Shown: positions 52,401 to 64,000 of the stretch, piece after piece
Layout of the letters: every line of letters starts with the position of its first letter
Numbering within the stretch: position 1 is the first letter of the stretch
Source: Strigops habroptila
Lineage: Eukaryota; Chordata; Aves; Psittaciformes; Psittacidae
DNA: 64,000 nt
Assembly (NCBI RefSeq): GCF_004027225.2
Contig: NC_046360.1
Coordinates: 2,034,001-2,098,000 of the forward strand
Direction of reading: 5' to 3'
Program-made: the position numbers and the translations under genes
The notes under the pieces: model-generated
The model's database searches: none
Told to the model about the DNA's origin: nothing
What the model saw: the letters and a program-made list of their open reading frames with translations, nothing else

Positions 52401-52488
52401 TGCCACGTGCCTGATGTGATCAGGAAAGCAAGGACACTCAGAGGCATGCCACAATCCCCCACCCTCGCGCAGGTGCAGCAAAGCAACT

Positions 52489-55400
52489 TTAGGAAGGAAG
52501 ATGTCTCACCTTCAGTTCTAGAACAGGACGTGGAGTCCATCCAGGGAGGGAAATCAGAAAACCCCACTGGATGCCCATCATCTTTTCCAGCTTGCAATAA
52601 AGACTCTGGGCCATTCCCAAGAGGCTGGAGGTGGGAGTGATGAAGGGGGCTTTGGGCACAGGAGCTGCCCCAGGACATGACCAGGTACCATAGCTCCTGC
52701 TGAGGAAAGGCCCTCGCCTGGCCCAGGTGCTGTAACGTCGTGTGAGAAGCTGTGTGGTGGGGAGGCTGTCAAACACACGGAATCCTTCTTTGATGGCAAA
52801 ATCCCAAGCCAGGTCAGCCACAAACTCTACATCCTCCGGGCTGCTTTCACCTGGGGCTGGCTTCCCTGGGGATGAGAGCACAGGACACTTTTGTTTGGAA
52901 GAGCCCATGTTTTGTAGTCACATCCCAAACAGCACCATGTGCCCTTGTCTGGGCCAGCCCAGCAGGACTTGGGGCAACTCCTCACTAAGGAATATGAACA
53001 TAACATCTTGGTTTTCTCTGATAAAGGCTCCCAGGCCAGGCCTGATGTGTGCAGATAACCAGAGAGCTCACATCACCCCCCTGCTTCCGAGTGTCTCTGG
53101 TGCTTAGTTTGAAGGTCTGGGAGCTCCACCTGTGGGACACAGCTCCGAGCTCTGCTCAGTTCCCCCACGATAGAAAAGAGACCACACAGCAACCTCTGAC
53201 AGCACAGACAGCAGCAAACAGGCATCCAGCAAAAGCAGCTGCTGGGGAATGCCCTGTGTGTGCTCCCTTTGGCCCTTCCTTCTGTTTGCAGGACACAACA
53301 GCCAGCCTGAGAGGTTAGAGCAGCGCTGTGTGAGCTCTGTGCAGAACAGAGCTGCTGTGGAGCGTTCCTCACCTGCCACAGGGTGCTTGTAGAGTCCCTG
53401 CAGCGCTGCCGCCAGCCGGAAAGAGGCAAAAGCCATGTAGAAATTCCAGTTCTCCGGCCGCTCCACCCCCATGTGGCCACAGTACATCTGGGAATACTCC
53501 TCTGCTGTGGGGACTCCCAGGTGCCCCAAATCACACTTCCTCAAGCCTGGAAAGTGTGAAGAGGCAACAGTGAGCCAGCAGACGGTGAGGAGCTCAGAGG
53601 TTTCTAGGGATGGCATGAGGCTGGTGGCAGAGCCATGTGGAGCAGCAGACTCCTGCCCCATCCAACACCTCCACTGCTGCCCTGGTTCCATACATACAAT
53701 GGGTTTAGCACCAGCCCATGGAGGTGAAGTGCACATGGGGCAGTTTTGTGACTGGCAGATGTTCCTCCTAAACGCTGGAATAATTTTCCTCTGGGTTTAA
53801 CCTTATATTTTTAACAAGTGTATAACTTTGGGAACAAACCCCTTCTGGGCTGCCCTGGGTCACAGCTTTCCCACCCAGAAAAGCTCCCCAGCTTCACAGC
53901 TGAAGTGAGAGGGAAAAGAATCCAAACTGATCTCTAAATGCAGTCGTGTGAGCTGGGAAGCAGGGCCCTGACATGACCACAAACAAAGGTCCATGCCCAT
54001 GAACAGGGTGACAGCACCAACCAGGACAAATGGGTGGCAGATATGAAACAAACTGGGGATGGGGTGTCCATGGTACAGTGATTACTGGATGTGCAGAAAC
54101 ATGTTTCCACCCTGGAGGGATGGAGGGCTTTTTAGGGAAGGGAGAAAGGGCAGAGCAGGGAATATTGTACGAGACCCACTGCCCTTTCCAGCTGCAATGA
54201 ACCCAACTATCAGCTGAGCTCTCTGGGCAGGAGCTAATCTGTTTCCGAACTCTAGTTCCTCTCTGTGTGTCAGATGTGGCTTTGCCCCTCTCTGTACCTC
54301 TCAGTGCACTAAAGTGAGGTGGCAGGAAGTAGGCCATACAGTTATTCGCCAAATCAGAGATGGGATCTCCTAGAGTTGCAAGCTTCCAGCCAAGGACAGC
54401 AAGGACTTCTGGCCTGTCTGGATGAAAGACCAGGTTGTCCATCCTGTGTGAGAGGGAAAATGAGATCAGAAAAGTCTCAAGACAGGGAAAAAATATCCCA
54501 GTGCTCAGCAGCAGTGGGTGCTTTCAGTGCTCTTCACTCTCTTCAAAATTTGCTGAGTCCTTCAGGAGGCTGCACCAGTGAAACATTAATTTCTGCAGGC
54601 ACAGGTCAGGGAGGACGGAGATTACTCAATAGTGAACTCCCTGATTAATGATGAACTGAACTGAACTGTAAAGAATGAAACCAAGTTATTCAGAGCCTCA
54701 GATCATCAGCAGATGTTACAGGACAGGCCAGCCAAAAAGCGAAGCAGGCAAATCACTGTCCAAGGGGATCTCCTGGTCATTTCCAAGGCACACAATAACT
54801 CCAGGCCCTGCGCTGACATGTGCACGACGATGTGTAGCAAAGCCTTCACCAGTCTGAGCCCCAGGAGAGGGCAGCAGCCTACTGAGGAGGAAACAGAGAG
54901 GGCACCATCCTGCCGGGGTGCAGAGAGCTCAGACTGTGTGTGCTAACCTTTGTGGGATGGCCCAGAACTGGCACATGCCCACAGCAGCAGCCTCACAGCC
55001 CTGGCATCCAGGCGCTGACAACACAGAAGCAGCTCTCAGCATCCCTCACCTCTGTCCCCAGCCACCACCACGCTCTGCACGGCTTCACCTGTAACACTGG
55101 CAGGTTTTACCATGTACCCCACAGCACCTCACCAGCCACCAAAGCACCAAATACAATGAGCAAGATGCACCAAGAGTATTTCTGAGTATTGCACAAACTG
55201 CTGCTGAAACAGAAGAGTTGATCCTCCCGTGTTAGAGCAGTGTTTGCAGTGGTTGGGTGAAGAAACTGTAACACCAATGAGGCAGTAAGATTGGGGTCAG
55301 ACACCAGGAGTCCAAGATTTCAGTTCCTGCCCCCAGTTTCCCTGCTCTGGAATGGGTGCTGCTTTAAACTGCCATAGAGCAGTAGGAAGATGAACACTGG

Positions 55401-58400
55401 GGTAAATATGAGGTCCCTGGGTGCAAGGCAGCCCCAGGCAGAGCCCTGGGGTATGTTTCTCATGACACATGTGACAGGTTTGTGTCTCTTTAGATCTCAT
55501 TACCTGAAGGATGCTGAGCTTGACCCAGAGCCCAGCTTTTGGACTGCTCTGAAGCTGCTGTGCCAGCCCAACTCAGCACCTCTCTGGTGTTTATATATTG
55601 CTTTACACCCTCTCTGGTGCCTGGGATGTGCTCCAGGGCAGTGCTGGCAGCCAAGCAGTACCTGAAATCACCGTGCACAACTGTTGTCTTCTGAGACTCA
55701 GGGAAATGCAGAGGCAGCCACTTGATGAGTCTTTCCATGGCTGGGATAACATGAGTTTCTGTAGCTCGGTACTGCTTTGTCCAGGTCTCAACTTGCTGCT
55801 GAATGTAATTACCTGTAACAGAGGAATGAAGGCTCTGAGGGAAAGGGACTGGCACAAAGAGGCTTCAAAAGAGAGGCATAAAAAACGCATGAAGAAAAAG
55901 TCAAACAGCCAAACAGATCCAGCACCCTGAGACAAGCTCCAAGAGTGTAACTGTGAGCTCTGGGGGTCTCATACATTCTTAACTGGGCATTGGATTTGAT
56001 ATTCTGGTGGAAATCATCAGATCCTGGACAGAAACGTTAACTTCACCAACTCCGAGAAGCTGCGATAGCTCTGCAGAGACTGGAGGAGCTGAGGAAGTTT
56101 GCTCAGAGACGGCAGCAAAGAAGTTACTCCTGCACCCACACGTAGCTCTTGCTCATGGCAGGAAGCTCTGGGGACTACTGACAGGAAACACAGACCTGGA
56201 GGGTCTAAAGCAGCTCTCCCACCACGCCTGAGCATTCGGACACCCTGCTGCCCATCTGCACTCTCCCGGCTGCCCTCAAGTCTGGCTCAAGCCCTGTACC
56301 CAAGCTGATCCCTTGAAATGCTGATACACAGGGGAAGAAAACAGCGATAGAGGACACACAGGCTTCTCTCACCGTGCTCCCCGAGCTCCTCCAGCTTGGC
56401 TGCTCTGAGGTCTACGCTGTGGATCTTGGAGAGGACTTGGCTCATGGCAGCATAAATAGCTCTCCGCTGGCAGGGCTGCAGCGCAGGGAGGGAGACGTCG
56501 CTGTAGATGCGGCCGGCACGGTGCTCCATCAGGTAGAAAGGTGTGCCGAGGGTGCTGGGAGGCAAAGGGGAAGCCGTGGGGCTGAGGTGAATCCTGCTAC
56601 CTGCCAGCCCTCAGCCTCACCTGCAGCTGGAACAAGCCCCCTTCATGGCAAGGTGAAGAGCAGCCTCTGGAGCACTCACACCTGGCCATGGCCTGGGCTC
56701 GGGCTGCGCTGGGCTCTGGAGCTGGGCTGTCAGGCTGCACACAGACACCATGAGTGATGGGCACACATTTCTCTGCAGTGCAGAGGCTTTAGCACTGCAG
56801 GCAGCAGGGATGTGAGTGTGGCTGTGCTGATTGCAGGCTGCACGAGGCGTCCTGGCTGCAGGCTTGCTGCTGTCATGGCTGGAGATCTTGGGGCAAGCCT
56901 GAGGGCTGGCAGGCAGAAATACCACCTCTTTATTGGAACCCTGAGTGTACTGAGCCAGTGGGAAGCCCTAAATATTGCTTCAGAGCTGCCTTTCAAAGAC
57001 AGTGCTTTGATTAACTGCTAAAATAGGACACACCTGACCCAAGCCAAATAAAAGTGTTGCTGTTCTTTGAACTTCTAGAGGCTCCTCCAGCCTGAGACCG
57101 GGCAAACATTAATGAGACCAGTGCACTTTGCGAGGGCTGGCTCCTTTTTCTCCTCTCTCCTCATCACTGGGGGAATCTGGTTGAAGTTTTCAAGCACAGA
57201 GTGAAAGGTGAGGGACAAGATTACCTTCTGTCCTCACAGAGAGCAAGTACAGTGGGAACAGGAACACCGGCTTCAGCAAGGGCCTTCAGTAACCTGCCAG
57301 GGCGAGTCAGAGAGCTGTGTCAGCACAGAAAGGCATTAGGGAATCAATACTAGAGCTGCAGTGTTGCCAGGCAGACACACAGGATTGGAGTCCTGTGCTC
57401 GCTTTTAAATACACTAAAATAACATGGTTGGAGGTAGGCAAAAGAAGCAAACCAATATCTACATGTGGCCCAGAGCCCCCAGACCTATCCAGCATGCTCT
57501 GGAAAACCAAGGAGAGGTCACAACTGCTCCCCCACAAGTGTCCTGCTGCTGAGATCACAGACTGGGATACAGAGCTGTGTGAAACACAGGGGAGGCAGGT
57601 GGGTGAGCTGAGTGTCTGATGTGGAACAGGCTGGAATAGAGCCTTGTCCCTAGGATGGGGTGGTTTGGGATCCACAGGAGTCCTTCCCGCTCAGCTGGCA
57701 TGAGGAATAGAGCTGCCTTCTCACCTGTATTCCCTTCTGACAGCAGGGCCAGAGGGATGTGGGCTGTCAGGGGGCTCCTTCTTTAGCACTAGCAAGTGAT
57801 CTCCAAACCTGACAGCATAGGTCCGGGTGGAGTGTCCGTGGCCAAACTGCCGTAACACTAATGGGCCTGCAGAGAGAGAGCAGGGGTCAGCAGACAGAGC
57901 CATGCCTGGGGCTGTTCCTCACCACTTCCCCAGGTTTTACATCTCCTTCCTGCAATCAGGAACCTGCACCTTGCTCCGTGTCCCAAATCCCTGGGGAGAA
58001 TGGCACCAGCTCATAGATGCCTCACAGGCCAGGAATATTCCTGGCATCAATTTGGTAACTTGGGCTAAACCCCAAATGAGGAAATCCTAAACTGTTGTTT
58101 CCCATTTCTGGGATACAGTGACAGATCACTGAGCAGCTGTGCTGTTTGCTTGGAGATTAGGAGCCTTCCACTGATATGATTTTTCAATCCATCTGTTGCA
58201 TGAAGGGAAGAGCCAATGGCTCCAGAGTATGTGAGCTTTGAGACTAAAGAGCAAGAAGCACTGTGATACCTGTGGTGTGGTCACCGAGAACATTCTCAAG
58301 GTACTTTTGCAGCTTGTCTTTTGGGATTTCCATGCTTGGTCTCACTGCACGAGTATATGGAACAAACCCTTGTAAAGGGAATCCCAGACATGCTTCCAGC

Positions 58401-61400
58401 TCTTTGAATGCTGCTTCTGGATCATCGACCTGAAAGAAGGAGGGAGAGAGTAACATCAGGTGATAGTAGAAGATAAAATTGCCTGGGAAAGAAAGAGCTC
58501 TGCACACTTGCAGTGTGTTTATTTATGAGTTCCATGGCTCTGATCCACTAAGACACACAAGGATTCATGGGTCATTCCCTGCCAACACGGAGTGCTGTTG
58601 CCAATACTCGCTGAGCCTCCACCTTGGTCTCTGTCCTGGAGACATACCGGTTATGGTGGTACAGGCACTGTGGGCTTGGGCTGGGTTAAGAGCTGGAATT
58701 CCCTGTGTGCAGTCCAGGGGAGCAGAGTACACTCTTCCCATCAGTTCCATGCTTGTCCTTCCCCCAGTGGGAAGTGAAAACCCCCCATGCTCACCCTCTC
58801 CAAACCTGGGGGTTAAGCAGTCAGTCCCCAGCTGACAGATCCATGAAGCCTCAGAGCTTCTAGAAATCCATTAAATATGTCTTATTTTCTCACATCTAGT
58901 TGCCTTAACCATATGGATAGGGCTGTTTCTCTAATAGGGAACTGAGATCCATAAAGGAGAAGTGACTTCTCCAAGGTTACACTGTCGATAGGGTTTAGAG
59001 CTGTGAATGAAACAGTGCAGCCTGCCAGGAATCCTCCCCTTTAACCCCACCACATCCTGCAGGAATAAGTACAGGCTGAAACAAAAGGCTTGGCAACACG
59101 AGTCTGCCACTGCCAGTTGAAAATCCTGAGCCAGTCAAGTCACACACAGCGTCTGGGCTTAAAAACCATAACCAAAGCCCACCCTGGTTGCATTGCTTTG
59201 TACCTTCACTGTTTTAATGCCAAGCTGGGCTGCTGCTTTTAGGTTCTGGCTGCTGTTGTCGAGGAAGATGGATTCCTGGGGCTGAACATCCAAGCGCTCC
59301 AAGCACAGCTTGTAAATCCGAGGGTCTGCCTTGCCCATCCCTTCCCGATAGGATTCAACCATCTACAGCAACAACAAATGGATTATGCATGAGCCTGTGT
59401 GACCACAATCATCTGCAGGGTTGGAAATGGAGGATGGGAGGGTGGGAAAGGGACTGACAGTCTAATTAGCATGTGAAATAAAGGACATGGAGGGCTGAGA
59501 GAGCTGCATAGGGCATAATTTAAGTGACAGCATGGGTGCCAAGTCCTTGGCTGTGGCTCTTCCAGCTCAAATCAGCTAAACAGGATGAGCCAGTCCTCAG
59601 ATGGAAGATACCCAGTGAGATACCCAAAGATATCCAAAGATATCTGGATATCCCAGACCATGCTGAACCAATTGCTCAATGCTGTCCAGGAAAGCCTTGG
59701 ATTGCACCACCTTCCAAATCATCTGGAGAAGTGATGTCCTGATCGACCACACAGCAGCAGAGACATTGACCATAATCACCTGCTCAAATTGGGACTAAAG
59801 TATTGAGTCAGTCTCTGACTACTCACACTGCCCTCCCAACCATAACAAATTCAAGCAGTATTTCACTCTGGCAGTGACAGACACTCCAGGAATAGAAATG
59901 AATCTATTAGGTAGATATAAAAGCCACTGCTAATGGAAATCCACATTCAATTAATTTTTTTCCCCCACTAATTACTGTGCAGTGCTGTTGCCTGCTGTTC
60001 TAGAAGAGCCACACCGCATGAGTGATGACACCAGATAGGTGATGGTTATTAAAGGGCTTTGAAACAGTCTGGGATGAAAAGAAGTACCACGGAGCATCAC
60101 AACAGAGCATCACTCTGCTACGAGAACTTCACAGGCATCAGTGTCACTGCTGAAATGCACAGAAAGCTGAGTCCATAATGATGCAATATTGACAAGGTGA
60201 CTCTTCTTTGCATATTTTGTTGTCTTAAAGCTAGAAACCAAACTCATGTCATGAATAAACTCCTGAAATTCAGAGATGTGAGTTGGGGCACACAAAAAAA
60301 GCCAATTTTCTGTCATGCAGAGCTGAGTCCTCATAGCTGCCTGTCAAAGTGAAGCCCCTTGAACCAGCCTCAAGGCTCACAGCTAATCTGCTTCATCTCT
60401 GCAGCAGGAAGCGTGCTGGGAGAGGGTCTCTGCCTGCTCGGCAGCTCAGACAGATTGGCATGTTGGAGTTGTGGGATTCCAAATTCTTTGGGATGAAACA
60501 AGCTTTAAAAGGACTAAATATAAAGCAGGCAGGTGCACTGGGGAATGACATTTATTGCTTGTATAGTGTTCCAGCTCCTAAGCCCTTTATCAACATCGCT
60601 CCCTACGCCTGTTACACAGATCCTTGTGGTTGTGTGGGCATTTTGCAATGAATTTTCACATACACAAGTACCTGCCCCTCGCTCAGACCCTCCTCAAGGC
60701 CCAGTCACTGCAATGAATTATGCCAGGAAACATCCTCACAGCCAGTTACATTTACATCTGCTAACACATGCTGCTGGCTGCCCTTCAGTTGGTACCTGCA
60801 TGTGAAGAATTCCAGTTGCTGCTTCCTATAGACCTACAGAAATACATTTCAGGATCCATCCAGCCTTACCACATCAAAGTGCTTTTGGTCTAGGGGCAGA
60901 AAGCTCTTCCTATTCAGCAGGCAGAAGTTGTCCATCAGAAGAGCTGTCTTGAGACCTTCTGCACGGATACACTGTACTGCTTCTGCCATTATGGGGAGCT
61001 GTTTTATCATCTCCTTTCTGATTAAGTCCGAGAGCAAAGAGTCCACTGGAACACGGACATTTGCCTAAGAAACCAGGGAAACACCAAGAATGATAATTAA
61101 CCACAGATTGTTTTTAAGCAGGGAGGAAAATCAGAGTGCTTGGGTAGGTAGATTGCCTGATCATCTTATCTTGGTGCCCTACTTCCTTTGGCAGCAGAAG
61201 GCAGGCAGTGAAGCTCCCAGCTAAATTGCTTAGACCAAATAAACCAGTGTTCTCACATTACTCATTCTACAGAAGCAGCAGCAGAGATCAAGGGCTGATT
61301 TGGGGAAAGAGAAATGCACCAGGACTGTGCCTGCTGTGGAATCAAGGCAGGTTATAGCGAAATCCTGCTTTCCATTCAGCAGGCAGGAAAGGAATCTGCA

Positions 61401-62669
61401 TTTTAGACTGAGCTCTTTCAAAAAGACTTAACTCAAAAGAGGATTTCTAGAGCTGTGATGAAGGGGCTTCTACTGATCTTAAGAACCATGGTCTCCATCC
61501 ACCGAGAGTGTCCACGTATGAACTAACAATAAAAGCCTTTCAGCTGGTTTCTGACTTTGACTTCTCATCTCCACTGATTCTAGAGGTGTTGTGAAATAAA
61601 AACATTATGAAATATGCAGGAAGAGGCTGATGGAAGTCAAGGCAAATTCAGCTGACCATCCTGCCTGGGTACCAGAGTGATGATGGCAGTGAAAAGACTG
61701 CCCTGATCAGACAGCAATGCTTCCTAGATGCTAAATCCAGACCCTTCCATCAAAAGATTGCTTTTAAAACCTCCTCTTTCCTCCCTTCTGGATCCCGTTT
61801 CCCTGCCATCAGGAAGCACAAAGAGAGGAGGGGGATTTTGGCTTACAATCTCAAAGCACTGCCGTCCCAATTCCTGCAAAAACTCCACAGTTGTCAGCTC
61901 TCCTCTTGTGTACTTCAGAGAGAGACTATTTTCCCCTCCAGAGAGTACAGCTTGCTGGATGGTGCCGGCTGGAATACAATTCCGGGCCTCCCAGTCTACA
62001 CGGAGAACAGGAAGAAAGCCAGGAAAGAGCATGTATGGCATCATCAGAACTGGGAAATCAGCTTGAAATCCCTCTGAGGTCTGATACATTGACCAGCACT
62101 CATGAGAACTGACGTGCTGGACTGGTGTAATTTACCCATACACAGAGAGAAGGTTTGGACATTCCCCCAGCTGAAGCACCTCACCTCTGTTTTCGGTGTG
62201 GTACCTTGGGGTGAAAGCATGGAGTTCTTAAAGCGTGCTGAAGGGCTGTACCAACACTGGGTGCTATCAGTGTTGCTACAGGACAATTTCATCACCAGAT
62301 GGCTTCAGGCGCTGACCTGGAGCTGTCAACACTGTTGCCGGTCGCTGTTTGTTCTAGTACTTCTGATGACACAACAGGTACCACCATCACCAAGGCAAGT
62401 TCTCAAGCATCTTACCAGAACCAGCGGCAACTGACGGGGTCACCTGAAATCTACTTTCCCTCCATGCCTGGAAACAACAGGAGCAAATGAGAATACACAC
62501 CCGCGGCCGTCTTGTAAGGGGATGGGAGGAGCACTCCGCCGGCGTCGAAGATCACGGCTCTATAATGGCACCATCCAGATCGGGTCCAACAGGCTGACCC
62601 CTGGGGGTGCTGCTGCATCCCAGCACGCAGCAGGTAAGGGGCAGCGCGGGCGATGCTCCACAGGTACAT
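52489..62669 (-). CDS. ACAD10: ACAD10-like HAD/kinase-fold fusion, dehydrogenase half not found
   Basis: Orthologue of ACAD10, in mammals a three-part protein: HAD-like, aminoglycoside-phosphotransferase-like kinase, acyl-CoA dehydrogenase. Twelve exons: 62501-62669, 61847-61995, 60870-61064, 59204-59362, 58270-58429, 57725-57866, 57225-57293, 56373-56554, 55662-55812, 54298-54443, 53373-53546, 52489-52865; 690 codons in phase. The HAD part shows [26 protein letters not shown] and ESIFLDN. The kinase part shows [16 protein letters not shown], the catalytic VVHGDFRMDN, and [14 protein letters not shown] where mammals have LDWE, so the metal-binding Asp is missing. The last exon continues past [14 protein letters not shown] into a short stretch resembling the start of the dehydrogenase part ([20 protein letters not shown]), then either stops at TAA (52489) or splices at a GTGAGA donor (exon low end 52510) to exons I cannot find. 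The human protein is about 1059 aa. The start ATG is inferred. Confidence 0.85.
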
Positions 62670-63350
62670 CCTATGATGAGGGCGTTAGGAAAAGTACAAC
62701 TGGCCTGTATGGACCAAGGACAGAGGATACAGGATACAGAGAATTGAATTACAGGGGTAAATATTTATTCATGTGCATGAAGTGTCCACCAAATGTGGTT
62801 TTACACGGGGTCCTTATACCCTTCAAATGTACAGGTACAACACAATTTGACTGTCACTAACATGGTACCAACTACTAATCACAGCAAACCTTTGCAAAGT
62901 GGCTATTTCTGCTGCTCATCTATTGATCCAGCTGTCCATGTAGTCAGTGCTGCTCAAGTTAATTACCTACGATGCCAGATGATGCTGGGAGGGTTCCAAA
63001 GACATAGAAGCTATAGGACGCTGCTGTTATCTTGATCATCCAGGGTACGCCTTATCCTTCATGAACACCTCCATGCCAGGAAGCAAAGTCCTTATTTCCA
63101 CAGCTTGGCTGTCTTTTAGCTTATTTTACTTAACCATGAACCACAGCACAGCCCAGCACAGCCCTGAGCTGCAACACAGCAGTGTAGTGGGTACGAGGGG
63201 AAAGGAAGAAGGGTGGTTTTTTTACGTTTTAACTAATTTTGGGGGTGTTTTTTGGCCCTAAGAGGATGAGGCCTGAGCGCTCCATCTTGGCTGCGTTTCC
63301 ATGGTAACGGGCCCTCTGGCCCCCTCGCCAGCTAACCTCACCCCCCTCGA

Positions 63351-63360
63351 TCTCGCGAGA
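63351..63360. promoter_or_regulatory. TCTCGCGAGA element 1
   Basis: Perfect palindrome TCTCGCGAGA, the sequence bound by BANP and earlier linked to Kaiso. It is found in CpG-island housekeeping promoters and lies about 200 bases upstream of the BRAP ATG. Confidence 0.75.
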
Positions 63361-63373
63361 ACTCACCTCCAAC

Positions 63374-63383
63374 TCTCGCGAGA
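63374..63383. promoter_or_regulatory. TCTCGCGAGA element 2
   Basis: Second perfect copy, 23 bases from the first (start to start), about two helical turns apart. Confidence 0.75.
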
Positions 63384-63429
63384 AGCAGCGGGGCACTGCT
63401 TATAGCCCCCTCTGCGCCCTACTCCTCCT

Positions 63430-63470
63430 TCCGCCGCCGCCGCCGCCGCTACTAGCGCCGCCGCCGCCGT
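63430..63470. repeat. GCC trinucleotide repeats in the BRAP promoter or 5' UTR
   Basis: Two short GCC/CCG runs separated by CTACTAGCG. Such repeats are common near transcription starts and variable in length. Confidence 0.85.
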
Positions 63471-63471
63471 C

Positions 63472-63479
63472 TTACGTCA
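63472..63479. promoter_or_regulatory. CRE-like element
   Basis: TTACGTCA, reverse complement TGACGTAA. It is the same one-base CRE variant as in the MAPKAPK5 promoter and lies about 80 bases before the BRAP ATG. Confidence 0.45.
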
Positions 63480-63558
63480 GCGCGCCGCCGCGGCGGGGTC
63501 AGAGGGGAGCGGCGCGGGAGGCGGCAGCGGCGGAGGCGGCCCCGCGGAGCCCGGGCCC

Positions 63559-63972
63559 ATGAGCGTGTCGCTGGTGGTGATCCGGCTGGAGCTGGCCGAG
63601 CACTCGCCGCTGCCCGCGGCCTTCGCGTACAGCGCGGCTGGTGAGTCGCTCCGGTTCCCCCCCACACCGGCGCTGCCCGCCGTGGCGGGGGAGGGAGCAG
63701 CGCCGCCGCGGCCCGCGGGCGCCTGGGGAGGGGGTCGCGGTGCTGCCAGTGGGTCCCGGTGCTGGGGCTCCGCGCTCACCGCCCTGTCCCAACGCCGGCT
63801 GTTTGGTGCGCAGCTCCGGAGATGGCGGCGGAGGGCACCGGCGCGGCCCCGGCTGCTGTGCCGGCCTGTCTGGAGGGGAAGGGCCCCGGGGAGCGGGCGG
63901 CCATCCTGCACCAGCACCTCGGCCGCAGGGAGATGACCGATGTGATCATCGAGACCATCCAGACGCGGCCAG
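63559..63972 (+). CDS. BRAP: BRCA1-associated protein (BRAP/IMP), first two exons
   Basis: RING-type E3 ubiquitin ligase that retains nuclear-localisation-signal proteins in the cytoplasm and modulates Ras-MAPK signalling. Only exons 63559-63640 and 63814-63972 fall in the window. Exon 1 reads MSVSLVVIRLELAEHSPLPA, nearly identical to mammalian BRAP, and ends in phase 1 with a GTGAGT donor. Exon 2 contains LEGKGPGERAAILHQHLGRR followed by EMTDVIIETIQ and ends before GTACCA. The RING, UBP zinc finger and coiled coil lie beyond the right edge. The ATG sits in a CpG island. The Ala/Gly-rich start of exon 2 differs from mammals, which have a DEEIKK-type segment. Confidence 0.95.
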
Positions 63973-64000
63973 GTACCAGCCTCGGGGGCTGCGGGTCGGT

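Larger units (their letters stand above)
47589..52488. other. Intergenic region, ALDH2 to ACAD10-like gene
   Basis: About 4.9 kb with no exon recognised on either strand. I looked on the minus strand for DNA that could encode acyl-CoA dehydrogenase signatures (FAMTEP, WWITG, ADGPDEVH types) and found none. It holds a degenerate repeat and two short tandem repeats, listed separately, and a TTTATT at 50439-50444 that could be a distant poly(A) signal for a minus-strand transcript. Confidence 0.5.
62670..63558. promoter_or_regulatory. Head-to-head promoter region of the ACAD10-like gene and BRAP
   Basis: The ATGs of the two divergent genes are 889 bases apart, as in the human BRAP/ACAD10 pair. 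The right half is a CpG island with two perfect TCTCGCGAGA elements, a CRE-like TTACGTCA and GCC repeats. The left half is ordinary AT-richer DNA with no exon recognised. Shared control of both genes is inference. Confidence 0.6.

Noticed and set aside
50122-53107. Possible small genes between ALDH2 and the ACAD10-like gene
   Set aside because: Frames on both strands are short, lack consistent splice structure and show no recognisable domain.

Overview
The window is vertebrate nuclear DNA and almost certainly avian. It has large spliced genes with GT-AG introns, CpG-island promoters and several truncated CR1 LINE 3' ends, the commonest bird repeat. The gene order matches the human 12q24 block BRAP - ACAD10 - ALDH2 - MAPKAPK5 - ADAM1 - TMEM116, here read in the opposite direction. 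This corresponds to the chicken chromosome 15 type of synteny. I cannot tell the species.

Layout from left to right: (1) the 3' part of TMEM116 (+), a 7TM-like membrane protein whose first exons lie left of the window; (2) two intronless ADAM metalloprotease genes in tandem (-, about 4.2-6.6 kb and 8.8-11.1 kb) in the mammalian ADAM1 (fertilin alpha) position, the first with an intact zinc-binding site and the second without; (3) about 5 kb with no gene recognised; (4) all 14 coding exons of MAPKAPK5 (-, 16.2-37.8 kb, 471 aa) with a CpG-island promoter; (5) all 13 coding exons of ALDH2 (-, 39.1-47.6 kb, 523 aa) with its own CpG-island promoter; (6) about 4.9 kb with no gene recognised; (7) an ACAD10 orthologue (-, 52.5-62.7 kb) of which I find the HAD-like and kinase-like halves but not the acyl-CoA dehydrogenase half; (8) a head-to-head promoter region leading into the first two exons of BRAP (+), which runs off the right edge.

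All exon coordinates were derived by hand from splice sites, reading phase and remembered human protein sequences. In MAPKAPK5, ALDH2 and the ACAD10-like gene the exon lengths sum to an exact multiple of three and the joints give the expected residues, so those models are strong.

The most unusual content is the diverged tandem ADAM pair and the eroded ACAD10-like gene. The second ADAM has lost the zinc site, the propeptide cysteine switch and part of the disintegrin domain together. The ACAD10-like gene has degenerate HAD motifs, has lost the kinase metal-binding Asp, and lacks a recognisable dehydrogenase domain. Smaller points are a GC-AG intron and a conserved tandem splice donor in MAPKAPK5, a tail-to-tail CR1 pair, and paired TCTCGCGAGA elements in the BRAP/ACAD10 promoter.
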